Assembly (NCBI GenBank): GCA_024276675.1
Contig: JAJRWT010000056.1
Location: 1-64,000 of the forward strand
Direction: 5' to 3'
Source of the DNA: Myxococcota bacterium
Lineage (GTDB): Bacteria; Myxococcota_A; UBA796; JAFGLY01
DNA length: 64,000 nucleotides
The notes beneath the pieces were generated by a model that did not search any database, was not told where the DNA came from, and saw only the letters and a program-made list of their open reading frames with translations. The position numbers and the translations under genes are program-made. Shown in pieces: positions 38,741 to 47,966 of the stretch (its first letter is position 1; every line of letters starts with the position of its first letter).

Positions 38741-38767
38741 CCGCGCTCCCCCTGCCTGGAAGCGCGG
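38741..38767 (+). promoter_or_regulatory. Hairpin immediately before the CULT gene start
   Basis: CCGCGCT (38741-38747) and AGCGCGG (38761-38767) form a perfect 7-bp GC stem ending 3 nt before the ATG at 38771. It would cover the ribosome-binding region (GGAAG at 38758-38762) in an mRNA reading through from purF. It could limit translation or end the purine transcript; no T-tract follows. Confidence 0.4.
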
Positions 38768-38770
38768 CGC

Positions 38771-39250
38771 ATGATCTGCTCCGCCGGTATCTCTCCCGGT
38801 GGCAACCCTGCGGAAACAACAAGCTCCCCCGGAACCGTTGCCGGAAACTGCCTGGACTTCAACGGAAAGCCGGCAACAGGGAGCCGCCTGGCCAACCTGG
38901 CCCAGGACCAACGAGCCCAGGCCAGGGGGCGGGCCATACGCTGTGCCAGTTGCGCCCACCGCATCACCAGCACGGACGCCGCCACCAGGCGGGCCGGCGC
39001 CCACCGCCACACCTTCGCCAATCCGGCCGGACTGGTGTTCGTCATCCTGCTCTTCGGCTCGGCCCCGGGAGCCACGCCCCTGGGCAGGGAACATACCGAA
39101 TTCACGTGGTTTCCGGATCACACCTGGCAGGTGCTGCTCTGCGGCTCCTGCCACCGGCACCTGGGCTGGCGTTTCCGGGGTCCGCATGGGCTGTTCGCCG
39201 GCCTGGTGGACGACCGGATTGTCATGGGCTCGTCCCACGGGGACCACTGA
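38771..39250 (+). CDS. Bacterial CULT-domain (cereblon-like) protein
   Basis: The 159-residue protein has a low-complexity N-terminus and, from about residue 55, a CULT domain. Zn-binding pairs are C58-A-S-C61 and C124-G-S-C127. GAHRHTFANPAGLVF is the conserved core. The aromatic cage is W113, W119 and W133, with F135 two residues on. The spacings W-6-W-14-W-2-aromatic and the cysteine placement match those of the Magnetospirillum CULT protein MsCI4 (W79/W85/W99/Y101), except that the Tyr is Phe here. Cereblon's CULT domain binds thalidomide-type imides, and uridine has been reported as an MsCI4 ligand. The bacterial role is unknown. It lies 79 nt after purF. Confidence 0.8.
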   Translation: MICSAGISPGGNPAETTSSPGTVAGNCLDFNGKPATGSRLANLAQDQRAQARGRAIRCASCAHRITSTDAATRRAGAHRHTFANPAGLVFVILLFGSAPGATPLGREHTEFTWFPDHTWQVLLCGSCHRHLGWRFRGPHGLFAGLVDDRIVMGSSHGDH

Positions 39251-39316
39251 CTCCGGCGACGGCCCAGAGTCCGCTCCGGCGATGGGAGCCTTTCCCGGAG
39301 GGGGACTGCCAAGGGC

Positions 39317-39364
39317 GTCGAAAAACTCGCCCAGGGTGTCGAAAAACGTCGAAAAAGTGTCGAA
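39317..39364. promoter_or_regulatory. GTCGAAAAA repeat cluster
   Basis: GTCGAAAAA occurs exactly at 39317, 39338 and 39348, with a partial fourth copy (GTCGAA) at 39359, all in the same orientation within about 50 bp. It lies upstream of the thrombospondin-repeat gene and downstream of the CULT gene. Spaced identical 9-mers suggest a protein-binding array; the regulator is unknown. Confidence 0.45.
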
Positions 39365-39396
39365 CTCGACCATCCACGACTGACACTGCTATCGCT

Positions 39397-39418
39397 ATAT
39401 GCTTTGTAAGCAGCATAT
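39397..39418. promoter_or_regulatory. Inverted repeat ATATGCT / AGCATAT
   Basis: A perfect 7-bp inverted repeat with 8 nt between arms (TTGTAAGC) lies about 75 nt before the start of the thrombospondin-repeat gene. AT-rich DNA here contrasts with its surroundings. It is a candidate operator or part of the promoter for that gene. Confidence 0.35.
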
Positions 39419-39492
39419 GGGCTGGCACAGAGCTTGCTCCGGGTTCTGGTGTCCTCCTCGAGAGGTTTCACACAACAGCACTGGAGTCCACC

Positions 39493-41685
39493 ATGAACAA
39501 GCAAGTCTTTCGTATGCTTCCCCTCTCCCTCTCGGTTCCCCTTCTGCTCTGCAACGAAGCCCTGGCGTGGCCAGACAACTCGGATTGGGAGCCGGTTCTC
39601 AACACGGATGGCGAGTACATGTCCGACGCACAGACGGACAGAACTCTCTCAGACGACTCGGAAGACTGGTGGGACCTGGTCGGCGACGACGAGGATCCCC
39701 TGCTCTACTGGTACTTCGACGACGACAACCTCTACTTCCGCATGCGCCTGAACAAGAACCCCCACAACTGGACCTACGAGCTGGATGTGGGAGCCTGGGC
39801 CATCCTCATGGAGACCGACGGCGACACAAACGACATCGATCACGCCGTGGCCGTGGTTCGCTACGACAACAGCAGCACCTTGTATGGCCTCCTGCTGCAC
39901 AACAGTGATGGCGACAGCGGGCTGGAAGCCTCCATCGACGAGGTTCTGCAATGGTATCGAGATCCCTTCGGCGACGATGATTTCGTCCAGTTGCGCAGTC
40001 TCGAATATGGCTTCGGGAGCTACAACGACGCCTACCTCCAGTTTGCAGTTCCCCTGGACGACCTGTACTCCGAAGGCGTAATCACGCGGAACACCGCCTT
40101 CAGGATCAACGCAGCGGTGGAGCAGAACAACCTCGAATTCCTGGATTTCGACTACTCCTTCACCGGCGACCACGGTGAATGTATGGAGTGGGCTTTGTGC
40201 TGGGTTGGCTCCTCATTCAGCGAGGCCATCGGCATCGACCAGGACTCCGATGACCTGGACTACTTCGAAGAGTTGGCCGAGGGCACCGACCCCGCGGATT
40301 CGGACACCGACGGCGACGGCCTGAACGACGGTGAAGAGCTGAACGATCACGGCACCGATCCGACTCTCTACGACACCGACGGCGACGATCTGAACGACGG
40401 CGAAGAGGTGGAGAGGTACGGCACCGATCCCCTCGTGGCCGACAGCGATGGCGACGGCCTGGACGACGGGGATGAAGTAGATCGCTACGATACCGATCCC
40501 TTGCTCGTGGACACCGATGGTGACGGTCTGAACGACTACGACGAGATCCGGGAATACGGCACCGACCCGCTCAGCTCCGACACCGACGGTGACAGCCTCG
40601 ACGACTGGTCTGAACTCTTCCGCCACGGCACGGACCCCAACGACGCCGACAGCGACGACGATGGCCTGAGGGATGGCGAGGAGCTGTCGACCCACGGCAC
40701 GGACCCCAACGATCCCGACAGCGACGACGACGGCCTGAACGATGGCCAGGAGGTATCGACCCACGGCACGGACCCCAACGACGACGACAGCGACGACGAC
40801 GGCCTGAGGGATGGCGAGGAGGTGTCGACCTACGGCACGGACCCCAACGACGCCGACAGCGATGGAGACTACCTGGAAGACGGCGAGGAGCTGAACTTGT
40901 ACGGCACGGACCCCACCAGTTCCGACACAGACGCTGACGGCCTGAACGATGGCCAGGAGATCCTGGTCCACGGGACCGACCCCAACGATCCGGACAGCGA
41001 CGGCGATGGCCTGGAGGACGGCGCGGAGGTGGACAGCTACGGCACCGATCCTCTGCTGACCGACACCGACGGCGACGGCCTTGACGATGCCACCGAGGTT
41101 GAAGTCACGGGAACGGATCCCAACAGCACCGACACCGACGGCGATGGAATCGATGATGCCACGGAGACGGCCTGTGCCGGCTCCGATAGCGACGACCGGG
41201 ATGGTGACGGAATTGCCGACGCCTTCGAAGGCACGACGGACTCCGATGGCGATGGTATCTCCGACTTCTGCGACCCTGACTCCGACGGCGACGGGTATCC
41301 AGACTCCATGGAAGGCGTGGGTGACGACGACTGCGACGGAGTTGCCAACTACCTGGACGCCGACGACCAGGACGGCCCCTGCTATGAAGACTCCGATGCC
41401 CAGGACGACAGCGGCGTTCAGGACGAAGACGACGAGCCGCAGGCCGGGGACACCGGCTACTGGCCCGATCCCGGAGACAACGACCACAGTGATGGAGATG
41501 AGCAAGGAACCCGGGGCGACGACGACCTGGACAGCAACAGCGACCCTGGGACGGCGGGCAGCTACGACGGCGGCATGGGCTGCTCCGCCACGGGCTCCAG
41601 TCCTGTGAGCGCCGTGTTCTGGGCGGCTCTGCTGGCAGTCCTTCCATGGGCAGGTCGGCGCCAGGGACAGCGCTCCCGTCCCTGA
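39493..41685 (+). CDS. Secreted thrombospondin type 3 repeat protein with a MYXO-CTERM-like tail
   Basis: The 730-residue protein has a signal peptide (MNKQVFRMLPLSLSVPLLLC...ALA). An N-terminal beta-rich domain (about 25-245) has acidic stretches such as YWYFDDDNLYFRMRLNKNP, resembling carbohydrate-binding or dockerin-associated folds only loosely. From about 245 to 600 it has about fifteen repeats of the D-D-DGDGLNDGEE-GTDP type, calcium-binding thrombospondin type 3 repeats. It ends GMGCSATGSS, then VSAVFWAALLAVLPW and RRQGQRSRP. This Cys motif + helix + Arg tail has the layout of a C-terminal sorting signal. GGAG lies 6 nt before the ATG. A strong terminator follows. Probably a surface or secreted structural protein. 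Confidence 0.87.
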   Translation: MNKQVFRMLPLSLSVPLLLCNEALAWPDNSDWEPVLNTDGEYMSDAQTDRTLSDDSEDWWDLVGDDEDPLLYWYFDDDNLYFRMRLNKNPHNWTYELDVGAWAILMETDGDTNDIDHAVAVVRYDNSSTLYGLLLHNSDGDSGLEASIDEVLQWYRDPFGDDDFVQLRSLEYGFGSYNDAYLQFAVPLDDLYSEGVITRNTAFRINAAVEQNNLEFLDFDYSFTGDHGECMEWALCWVGSSFSEAIGIDQDSDDLDYFEELAEGTDPADSDTDGDGLNDGEELNDHGTDPTLYDTDGDDLNDGEEVERYGTDPLVADSDGDGLDDGDEVDRYDTDPLLVDTDGDGLNDYDEIREYGTDPLSSDTDGDSLDDWSELFRHGTDPNDADSDDDGLRDGEELSTHGTDPNDPDSDDDGLNDGQEVSTHGTDPNDDDSDDDGLRDGEEVSTYGTDPNDADSDGDYLEDGEELNLYGTDPTSSDTDADGLNDGQEILVHGTDPNDPDSDGDGLEDGAEVDSYGTDPLLTDTDGDGLDDATEVEVTGTDPNSTDTDGDGIDDATETACAGSDSDDRDGDGIADAFEGTTDSDGDGISDFCDPDSDGDGYPDSMEGVGDDDCDGVANYLDADDQDGPCYEDSDAQDDSGVQDEDDEPQAGDTGYWPDPGDNDHSDGDEQGTRGDDDLDSNSDPGTAGSYDGGMGCSATGSSPVSAVFWAALLAVLPWAGRRQGQRSRP

Positions 41686-41718
41686 GCCACCGACGGCCTT
41701 TCACGACCCACAAGCCGA

Positions 41719-41750
41719 GCCCAGCCCCAACACAGGGGCTGGGCATTTCT
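41719..41750 (+). terminator. Rho-independent terminator after the thrombospondin-repeat gene
   Basis: GCCCAGCCCC (41719-41728) and GGGGCTGGGC (41735-41744) form a perfect 10-bp stem with a 6-nt loop, followed by ATTTCT. It lies 34 nt after the stop codon. The T-run is short but the stem is very stable. Confidence 0.75.
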
Positions 41751-41890
41751 GCTGAGAATGACGTGGATGCCCGATGGGCCCAGAGTCGCACTTCACTCAT
41801 CTCCGGAGCTGTGATATCCAGGCCATTAAAAGATGGACTTTCCCCGCAGGTCCACAAAGGGTAGAATGCCCTTTCGCAATCGGAGGCTTC

Positions 41891-44476
41891 ATGAAGCACG
41901 TCCTGTTTTTCCTGGGCATTTTCGCACTCGCCTGCAACGACTCCGGCAAGGACACCGGCGAAGACCTGGACCACGATGGAGACGGCTTCACCACCAGCCA
42001 GGGTGACTGCAACGACGGCGCCCGCGATGTCTACCCCGGCGCCAAGGAGTACTGCAACGGCATAGACGACGACTGTGACGATGCCACCGACGAAGACGCC
42101 GTGGACGCCTTCACCTGGTTCGCAGACACCGATGGCGATGGCTACGGAGATCCCACCACATCCGTGGTGGCTTGCGAGTCGCCCGAGGGCTACGTGTCCA
42201 ACAGCATCGACTGCAACGACAGCGATGCCGACATGTACCCGGGCGCGCCGGAATACTGCGATGGCTTCGACAACAACTGCGACGACGTAATCGACGAAGA
42301 CAGCTCCATCGACGCCCCCACCTGGTACCTGGACGCCGATTCCGACGGCTACGGCGACGAGGCACAGCCCTGGGCAGCCTGTTCCGTCCCCGATGGCTAC
42401 GTTGCCGAAGCCGGAGACTGCGACGACTCCAACGCCGAATTGAACCCGGCTGCCGTGGAATACTGCGACGGAATCGACAACGACTGCGATGATCTGCTGG
42501 ACGAAGCCGACGCCGTGGACGCGCCCACATGGTACCTGGACGTGGATCTCGACGGTTTCGGCGACGACTCCGCGACACAGGTGTCCTGCTACGAGATCTC
42601 CGGCTACATACTGGTGGGTGGAGACTGCAACGACGCCGACTGGACCGTCAACCCCGACGCCACCGAGTACTGTGACGGCATAGACAACGACTGCGACGAA
42701 CTCCTGGACGAACCCGACGCGGCTGACTCCCCCACCTGGTACCTGGACGAAGACGGCGACGGCTTCGGCCTGGATTCGTCCACCACCAGGGCCTGTTCAC
42801 AACCCTCGGGCTACACCGACCAGGGGGGCGACTGCGACGACGGCGACGACACGGTCAACCCCGCTGCCGATGACCTCTGCGACGGCATAGACAACGACTG
42901 CGACGGCATTGAAGACAACACCGCCTGGCACCCAGACTCCGACGGCGACGGCTTCGGCGACCCGGACATCACGGAGTACGGCTGTGACGCACCAGATGGC
43001 TACGTGTTGGACGGCTCGGACTGTGACGACCACGAACCCGCGGTGAACCCCGACGCCGAGGAGATCTGCGAGGACGGCATAGACAACGACTGCGACGACA
43101 TGGACGCATCCTGCCCCCTGGAAGGCGAGATCTCCGCCAGCCTGGCCGATGCCGTCATCCTGGGTGAAGCGGCGGGCGACAAGTCGGGCTACAGCATCAG
43201 CGCCGCTGGCGACGTGGACAACGACGGCTACGACGACATCTTCATCGGAGCATACAACGAAAGCAGCACGGCCACATACGCCGGCGCCGCGTACCTGGTG
43301 CGCGGGCCCGTGACCGGCACCATACGCCTGTCCACGCGGGGTACCAAGCTCAGCGGCGAAGCCGAGTACGACGCCGCCGGCTACGCCGTGGCCGGGGCCG
43401 GCGACATCAACTCCGACGGATTCGCAGACCTGCTCACAGGCGCCTACACCGAGGACCTGGGCGGCACCAGCGCAGGTGCAACCTATGTCGTACTGGGCCC
43501 TCTCACCGCGGACATGAGCCTCTCTTCGGCCCAGGCAAAGCTCTACGGCGAAGACGATGGCGACAGGTCGGGCTACGCCCTGGACTGGGCCGGCGACACC
43601 AACGCCGATGGCTTCGACGACATCATCATCGGCGCTCCCTATGACAGCACCGGCGGCGCCGACGCCGGTGCCGCCTACGTGGTGCTGGGGCCCGTCACGG
43701 GCGAAGTGTCCCTGGCGGATTCCACGGCCAAGCTGGCTGGGGAATCGCGCCCCGACTCGGCGGGCGTGGCCGTGGCGGGCGTGGGCGATGTCAACGACGA
43801 TGGCTACGCCGATGTCCTCGTGGGTGCCGAAGACGAAGAAACATCCGGCACAAGCGCCGGCGCGGCATACCTGGTTCTTGGCCCCTTCCTGGCGGACGCC
43901 AGCCTCTCGGAGGCAGAAGCCAAGCTCACCGCCGAAGGCGAATACAACAAGGCCGGAAGTGCACTCTCCGCCGCAGGTGACCTCAACGACGACGGCTACG
44001 CCGACGTGATCGTCGGCGCCTGGGGGGAATCATCCATCGCCAGCTACGGTGGAGCCGCCTATGTCTTCCTGGGGCCCTTCGACGGGACCATTAGCCTGGC
44101 CGAGGCTGACGCCAAGCTTGTGGGCGATTCCACCAACGGCTTCGCTGGAATCGCGGTGTCGGGCATCGGCGATACCGACGGCGACGGCACCACAGGCCTG
44201 CTTGTCGGTGCAACCGGTATCTCCGATGCAGGCAGTTCCAGTGGTGCCACCTACCTGTGGCAAGGAGCGCTGGAAGGAACAGCCCCGCTTTCCGCCTCCA
44301 TGGCTGTCTTCATGGGCGAGGCAGGGTCCGACCTGGCGGGCTGTTCGGTGGCGGGAGCCGGCGACATCAACGGAGACCATCTGGACGACGTACTCTTCGG
44401 TGCATACGGCGAATCCACGGCAGGCGCGGACGCAGGAGCCACCTACCTGTTCCTGGGTGTCGCCACCGAAGACTGA
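41891..44476 (+). CDS. Lipoprotein with MopE-type metal-binding motifs and an FG-GAP beta-propeller
   Basis: The 861-residue protein has a lipoprotein signal (MKHVLFFLGIFALA|CNDSGKDTG). Residues ~25-410 contain six repeats of the 'putative metal-binding motif' of MopE-like proteins: DGDGxG...GDCNDG...NPxAxEYCDGIDNDCD. Residues ~415-860 contain seven FG-GAP/integrin-type blades, each with AGDxNxDGxxDxxxGA (for example AGDVDNDGYDDIFIGAYNES). That makes a complete seven-bladed calcium-binding propeller. GGAGG lies 5 nt before the ATG. Such proteins are typical of myxobacterial surfaces and may act in adhesion or metal binding; the partner is unknown. It converges with the TPR gene. Confidence 0.88.
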   Translation: MKHVLFFLGIFALACNDSGKDTGEDLDHDGDGFTTSQGDCNDGARDVYPGAKEYCNGIDDDCDDATDEDAVDAFTWFADTDGDGYGDPTTSVVACESPEGYVSNSIDCNDSDADMYPGAPEYCDGFDNNCDDVIDEDSSIDAPTWYLDADSDGYGDEAQPWAACSVPDGYVAEAGDCDDSNAELNPAAVEYCDGIDNDCDDLLDEADAVDAPTWYLDVDLDGFGDDSATQVSCYEISGYILVGGDCNDADWTVNPDATEYCDGIDNDCDELLDEPDAADSPTWYLDEDGDGFGLDSSTTRACSQPSGYTDQGGDCDDGDDTVNPAADDLCDGIDNDCDGIEDNTAWHPDSDGDGFGDPDITEYGCDAPDGYVLDGSDCDDHEPAVNPDAEEICEDGIDNDCDDMDASCPLEGEISASLADAVILGEAAGDKSGYSISAAGDVDNDGYDDIFIGAYNESSTATYAGAAYLVRGPVTGTIRLSTRGTKLSGEAEYDAAGYAVAGAGDINSDGFADLLTGAYTEDLGGTSAGATYVVLGPLTADMSLSSAQAKLYGEDDGDRSGYALDWAGDTNADGFDDIIIGAPYDSTGGADAGAAYVVLGPVTGEVSLADSTAKLAGESRPDSAGVAVAGVGDVNDDGYADVLVGAEDEETSGTSAGAAYLVLGPFLADASLSEAEAKLTAEGEYNKAGSALSAAGDLNDDGYADVIVGAWGESSIASYGGAAYVFLGPFDGTISLAEADAKLVGDSTNGFAGIAVSGIGDTDGDGTTGLLVGATGISDAGSSSGATYLWQGALEGTAPLSASMAVFMGEAGSDLAGCSVAGAGDINGDHLDDVLFGAYGESTAGADAGATYLFLGVATED

Positions 44477-44544
44477 TTCCACTGGCCCCCATGGTTGGCG
44501 ATGGGAACCATGTCACCAACCAATGAAACACCCGTTTCCCTGGA

Positions 44545-47004
44545 TCAGCTCAAGGCCTTGTGGGCGGCCGCCACGGTGGGATGCTGGTGGCCCAGCCGCC
44601 GCTCCAGCATGGCAGCGGCGGCTTCCATGCGACCAAGCCCCCGTGGATCTCCCGAATCCCGCATGGCCCTTCCGAGCTCAAATTCGGTAATGGCGGTTTC
44701 TATGTCGGTCTTGCCAAGAGTGGCTTCCTTGATGGCCAGAGCCCTTTCGAAGATGGGTATGGCATCCACGTACTTGCGCTTGCGCACGAGAAGCTGCGCC
44801 AGGGCGTGCAGGCTGAAGGCCGTTGAGACATGGTCCGGCCCAAGGGTGGTCTCTCGCATGGCGACAGCCTTGCGATAGGTTCCGATGGCATGGTCCAGGT
44901 CACCCTGCCGTGCCATGGCGCCGGCAACGGAGTGGAGGGAGGCGGCCACTTCGGAGTGGGTGTCGCCCAGGCGCTGTTTTTTCCCGTTCAGGGCAAACTG
45001 AAAGGCGTCCAGGGCTTCCAGGGGCCTACCCAACTGCAACAGGGTTTCGCCCATGGCGTCCAGAGCCATGGTAACCTCGGCGTGGTCCGGTTCGTGGATA
45101 TGCTCCAGGATTGCCAGTTCCCTCTGGAAATAGTCCAGGGCCTTGGCGTAACGCTTCTGGAGCAACAACACACGGCCCAGCGCGTGGAGAGTGCTGGCGG
45201 TGGAGGGGTGATCGGGACCCAGGACGCGCTGGGTGATGGCCAGATCCCTGTCGAAGGCGTTGAGGGCCGAATCGAACTCCTGCTGCTTCACGAAAAGCTG
45301 CCCGATGGCGTGCCAGGTGGCGGCGGTTGATGGATGATCGGGCCCGAGGGTGTTTTCCTTGATGCGAAGCACCTGCTCGAACGCCGAACAGGCTTCGTGG
45401 AGCCGGTTCAGCTTGGCCATGGTGCGGCCAATGGCTTCGAGGGTGATGGCGGTGTCGGGATATGACTCGCCAAGGCTGCGCCTTTCCATGCTGAGAGCCC
45501 GCATGAAGGCCTTCAGGGCCTCGGGATAACGGCCCTGCCTGGACAGGGACTGGCCCAGGGCGTGGAGTGTGGCTGACAGGGCGGGGGCGTCAGGTTCCAG
45601 CTCGGCTTCGCGGACCTTCAGAACGCTTAGAAACAGCGACTCGGCCCTTGTGAAATCCCCCTCTCGATAGCACACCCGCCCCCGGGTGTACATGGCCCTG
45701 GCCCTGGCCAGGGAATCGGTTGTGGGCATTTTCAGGGCAATGTCGGCCCAATGAGCCGCAACCTGGGGATCTCCCAGACGATTGGCGGCATCTGCAAGCA
45801 CTCGCCATTCCTCGCCCGTGTCGAGACCATGCCTGAGGGCTGCCTCCACCAGCCAGGCCTGGACCGAGGTGGTGGTCCGTTCCAGCAACTCCGTCGGAAC
45901 TCGTTCATCGGTACTGGCCGCCCACCAGGCGGCTTCGTCGGGCTCCAGCTCTTCGTTGGCCAACAGGCGCCTCCGAATGCTGGAGGCCAGGCTTGCCACG
46001 CTGGCCCTGACACGGGGGTCGTTCCACAAGGCCCTGAAAACAGCAGGATCCACCTGGCCCCTGGCTACGGGCACGATGGAAAACACTCCGGCGTGCAGCG
46101 CCAGATCGGACAGACCTCGAGCAGGATCGCGATGCAACAGCATGGCATCCATGAGGGTGTCTTCCGGGATGCCGGTCTTCAGTCCCTTGACCAGGAGAGA
46201 GATCATGTCGTCTTCGAGCCCGCTGATGGCTGCCAGACGCCCTGGATAGCGCGCTCCCGCCTGTGCCAACATCGACGTGGCTTCGCGCAGCACCCTTCGA
46301 CGTTCCTGCACAGGCCACCAGCCGGGTGAAGGGACCCGGGAGTCCACAATGAGGTTGCGGGCGGTTCTCCTGGCCTCGGCCAGGGCCCAGCGAACGCGTC
46401 TAAGACGAAATGGACCGTCGATGTTGATGATGCCAAGCCAGTTCCGGCCAGCGTCTCGGGCCATTCCCACGATGTCGGAGTAGTCGGCGGCAGCACTGAC
46501 CCAGTGCAACGTGTGGTTGGGCATGGCCAGCCGCAGCAGATTGTCGATGCTGCCTCCGCGCCAGTCCACTCCAGGGGCACGCCTGGCTTCACGGATCATG
46601 GCGGCTATGGGGCCAAGCGCTTCCGGCCCACATAAAACCTGTGTTTTCAGAGCGCCGAGAAACTTCGGAGAGGTTCCTTGCAGCACGGCTTCGGTTTCGG
46701 AACTCAGCCAGATCAATAACCTGAGACCCGATCCCAACAGCCGATCCCCGTGAGTGTCGAGCCAGGGACCATCGTGGGGATCCGGCTGGTACAACACAAG
46801 CCTGTACTTGAAATCGGGAAGGAGAATACGGCTGGCATCGGTGAGCACCACCAGGTCCGGATCCCGAGGCAGCAGTGCCCGAAGCAGCGTGGAGAGCGCG
46901 GAGGGACGGGCGTGGCGCACGAGGACGGTCCTGGCCCCGGCGGTCTCGTCCAGGAGATGGACAATACGTGCCAACCAGGAAACAGATGGTACGGAATCAG
47001 GCAT
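44545..47004 (-). CDS. Tetratricopeptide-repeat protein with an unrecognised N-terminal domain
   Basis: The 819-residue protein has about nine TPRs in its C-terminal half (from about residue 460). Many are of the kinesin-light-chain-like type with a GPDHPSTAATWHAIGQL consensus and a 42-residue period. The first ~430 residues form one or more globular domains (SWLARIVHLLDETAGARTVL, DPDLVVLTDASRILLPDFKY, LVLYQPDPHDGPWLDTHGDR). They look alpha/beta, but no P-loop or known signalling motif could be confirmed. No signal peptide, so cytoplasmic. GGAG lies 6 nt before the ATG at 47004. The open frame extends upstream into a transposase remnant but without a ribosome-binding site. Likely a protein-interaction scaffold. 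Confidence 0.8.
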   Translation of the reverse strand: MPDSVPSVSWLARIVHLLDETAGARTVLVRHARPSALSTLLRALLPRDPDLVVLTDASRILLPDFKYRLVLYQPDPHDGPWLDTHGDRLLGSGLRLLIWLSSETEAVLQGTSPKFLGALKTQVLCGPEALGPIAAMIREARRAPGVDWRGGSIDNLLRLAMPNHTLHWVSAAADYSDIVGMARDAGRNWLGIINIDGPFRLRRVRWALAEARRTARNLIVDSRVPSPGWWPVQERRRVLREATSMLAQAGARYPGRLAAISGLEDDMISLLVKGLKTGIPEDTLMDAMLLHRDPARGLSDLALHAGVFSIVPVARGQVDPAVFRALWNDPRVRASVASLASSIRRRLLANEELEPDEAAWWAASTDERVPTELLERTTTSVQAWLVEAALRHGLDTGEEWRVLADAANRLGDPQVAAHWADIALKMPTTDSLARARAMYTRGRVCYREGDFTRAESLFLSVLKVREAELEPDAPALSATLHALGQSLSRQGRYPEALKAFMRALSMERRSLGESYPDTAITLEAIGRTMAKLNRLHEACSAFEQVLRIKENTLGPDHPSTAATWHAIGQLFVKQQEFDSALNAFDRDLAITQRVLGPDHPSTASTLHALGRVLLLQKRYAKALDYFQRELAILEHIHEPDHAEVTMALDAMGETLLQLGRPLEALDAFQFALNGKKQRLGDTHSEVAASLHSVAGAMARQGDLDHAIGTYRKAVAMRETTLGPDHVSTAFSLHALAQLLVRKRKYVDAIPIFERALAIKEATLGKTDIETAITEFELGRAMRDSGDPRGLGRMEAAAAMLERRLGHQHPTVAAAHKALS

Positions 47005-47151
47005 GTAGTCTCCGCTATCGCAGGCTACAGGACAAAGCAACCAGGAAGCAACTCCACGGGTCCGGTGGTTATTGGCGAACCAGTACGAGTGTAGAAGCAT
47101 GCAAGAAATAAGGCTCCTCCGGATCCCGGTGCTTTCGGCCTGGTACGCCAC

Positions 47152-47274
47152 CTGTGCCCCCGCCAGTTTGAACTGCGTTTCATGGATGAAGAGGACACGG
47201 GGTCCGAAGAACGCCTGGTCTCGGTAGCCATGGGCGATCCGCTTCAGGACCTTGAACTGGTCGATGGCGATCCT
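47152..47274 (-). pseudogene. C-terminal fragment of an ISL3-type transposase
   Basis: The minus strand reads RIAIDQFKVLKRIAHGYRDQ, then AFFGPRVLFIHETQFKLAGA. This matches the end of ISL3 / IS204-IS1001 family transposases, where IKxLKRxAYGFRDxxYFxLRL is followed by a ...YALTG-type tail. Only about 41 residues are left, with no catalytic DDE residues and no start. The frame runs on into the sequence upstream of the TPR gene without a stop. A relic of an insertion sequence. Confidence 0.6.
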
Positions 47275-47966
47275 TATCCTACTGGTATCCTATGGTGCAG
47301 CGCTTCGCCTTTTGCGCAGGAGTGTCGCAGGTGGTTCTGGATTCGCCGGCGGCGAGCAAACCCTGTTGACCGGACGCGTAGTTCGCCTTGAAACGGCAGG
47401 CCGACCTGAGTTTGCCTGTCTCCCGAGGTGCTGGAGCGATCCTGGCCTGTGTGAAATGGCTTGGAGAACGCGCGCTGCACAGCGGTATTCCATCGTGGAG
47501 TGCCATCAGGGGCTGCAAACGCGTCTCTGGCGTCCTGGGAGACCGAAGAAAGCCCCCTCCGGACATACTTGGAGAGTATTCTGGGTCTTGAAGCTGCAAA
47601 TCCAGCAGGCCGGTCTCGAAGGTGGTCATCCCGCCCAAAAAGTCGCCCCACGCGACTATTTCGCGGGGGTAACAGGTCATCCCGCCCAAAAAGTCGCCCC
47701 ACGCGACTATTTCGCGGGGGTAACAGGTCATCCCGCCCAAAAAGTCGCCCCACGCGACTATTTCGCGGGGGTAACAGGTCATCCCGTCCAGAAAAAAACT
47801 GTCGCTGGAGTACAGAGCGCTGAAGAAGCGGTTGAAGGAAAGCCGGGAGAGGCGCCGAGCGCCTGTAGGCCCACGAGTTGCACGTCACGCTCCGTGGTGC
47901 CGGCTGGAAGCCGGCCCTTTTCCGGAAGACCCGGAAACACGGATAGATACAACGCAGGTGGAACGA
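47275..47966. other. Gene-free stretch with transposon scar and tandem repeats
   Basis: Apart from the 51-bp tandem array, no supported gene lies between the transposase relic and mnmA. Several long frames cross the region, but they run through the tandem repeats (51 nt is a multiple of 3), have no ribosome-binding sites and match no family. Immediately upstream of the array (about 47560-47623) nothing distinctive was seen. Confidence 0.5.
47624..47795. repeat. 51-bp palindromic tandem repeat, three full copies plus a partial fourth
   Basis: Exact copies start at 47624, 47675 and 47726; a degenerate fourth starts at 47777. Each unit begins GGTCATCCCGCCCAAAAAGT and holds a nested hairpin: AGTCGC and GCGACT around CCCAC, an AAAA/ATTT extension, and outer CCCGC/GCGGG arms. 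There are no unique spacers, so it is not a CRISPR array. It could be a tandemly amplified REP-like palindrome or a scar of the nearby insertion sequence. Confidence 0.9.

Noticed and set aside
40213..41505. Long valine/glycine-rich antisense ORF
   Set aside because: It is the complement of the thrombospondin type 3 repeats and has no start signal.
47624..47795. CRISPR array
   Set aside because: The whole 51-bp unit repeats without unique spacers and no cas genes are in the window.
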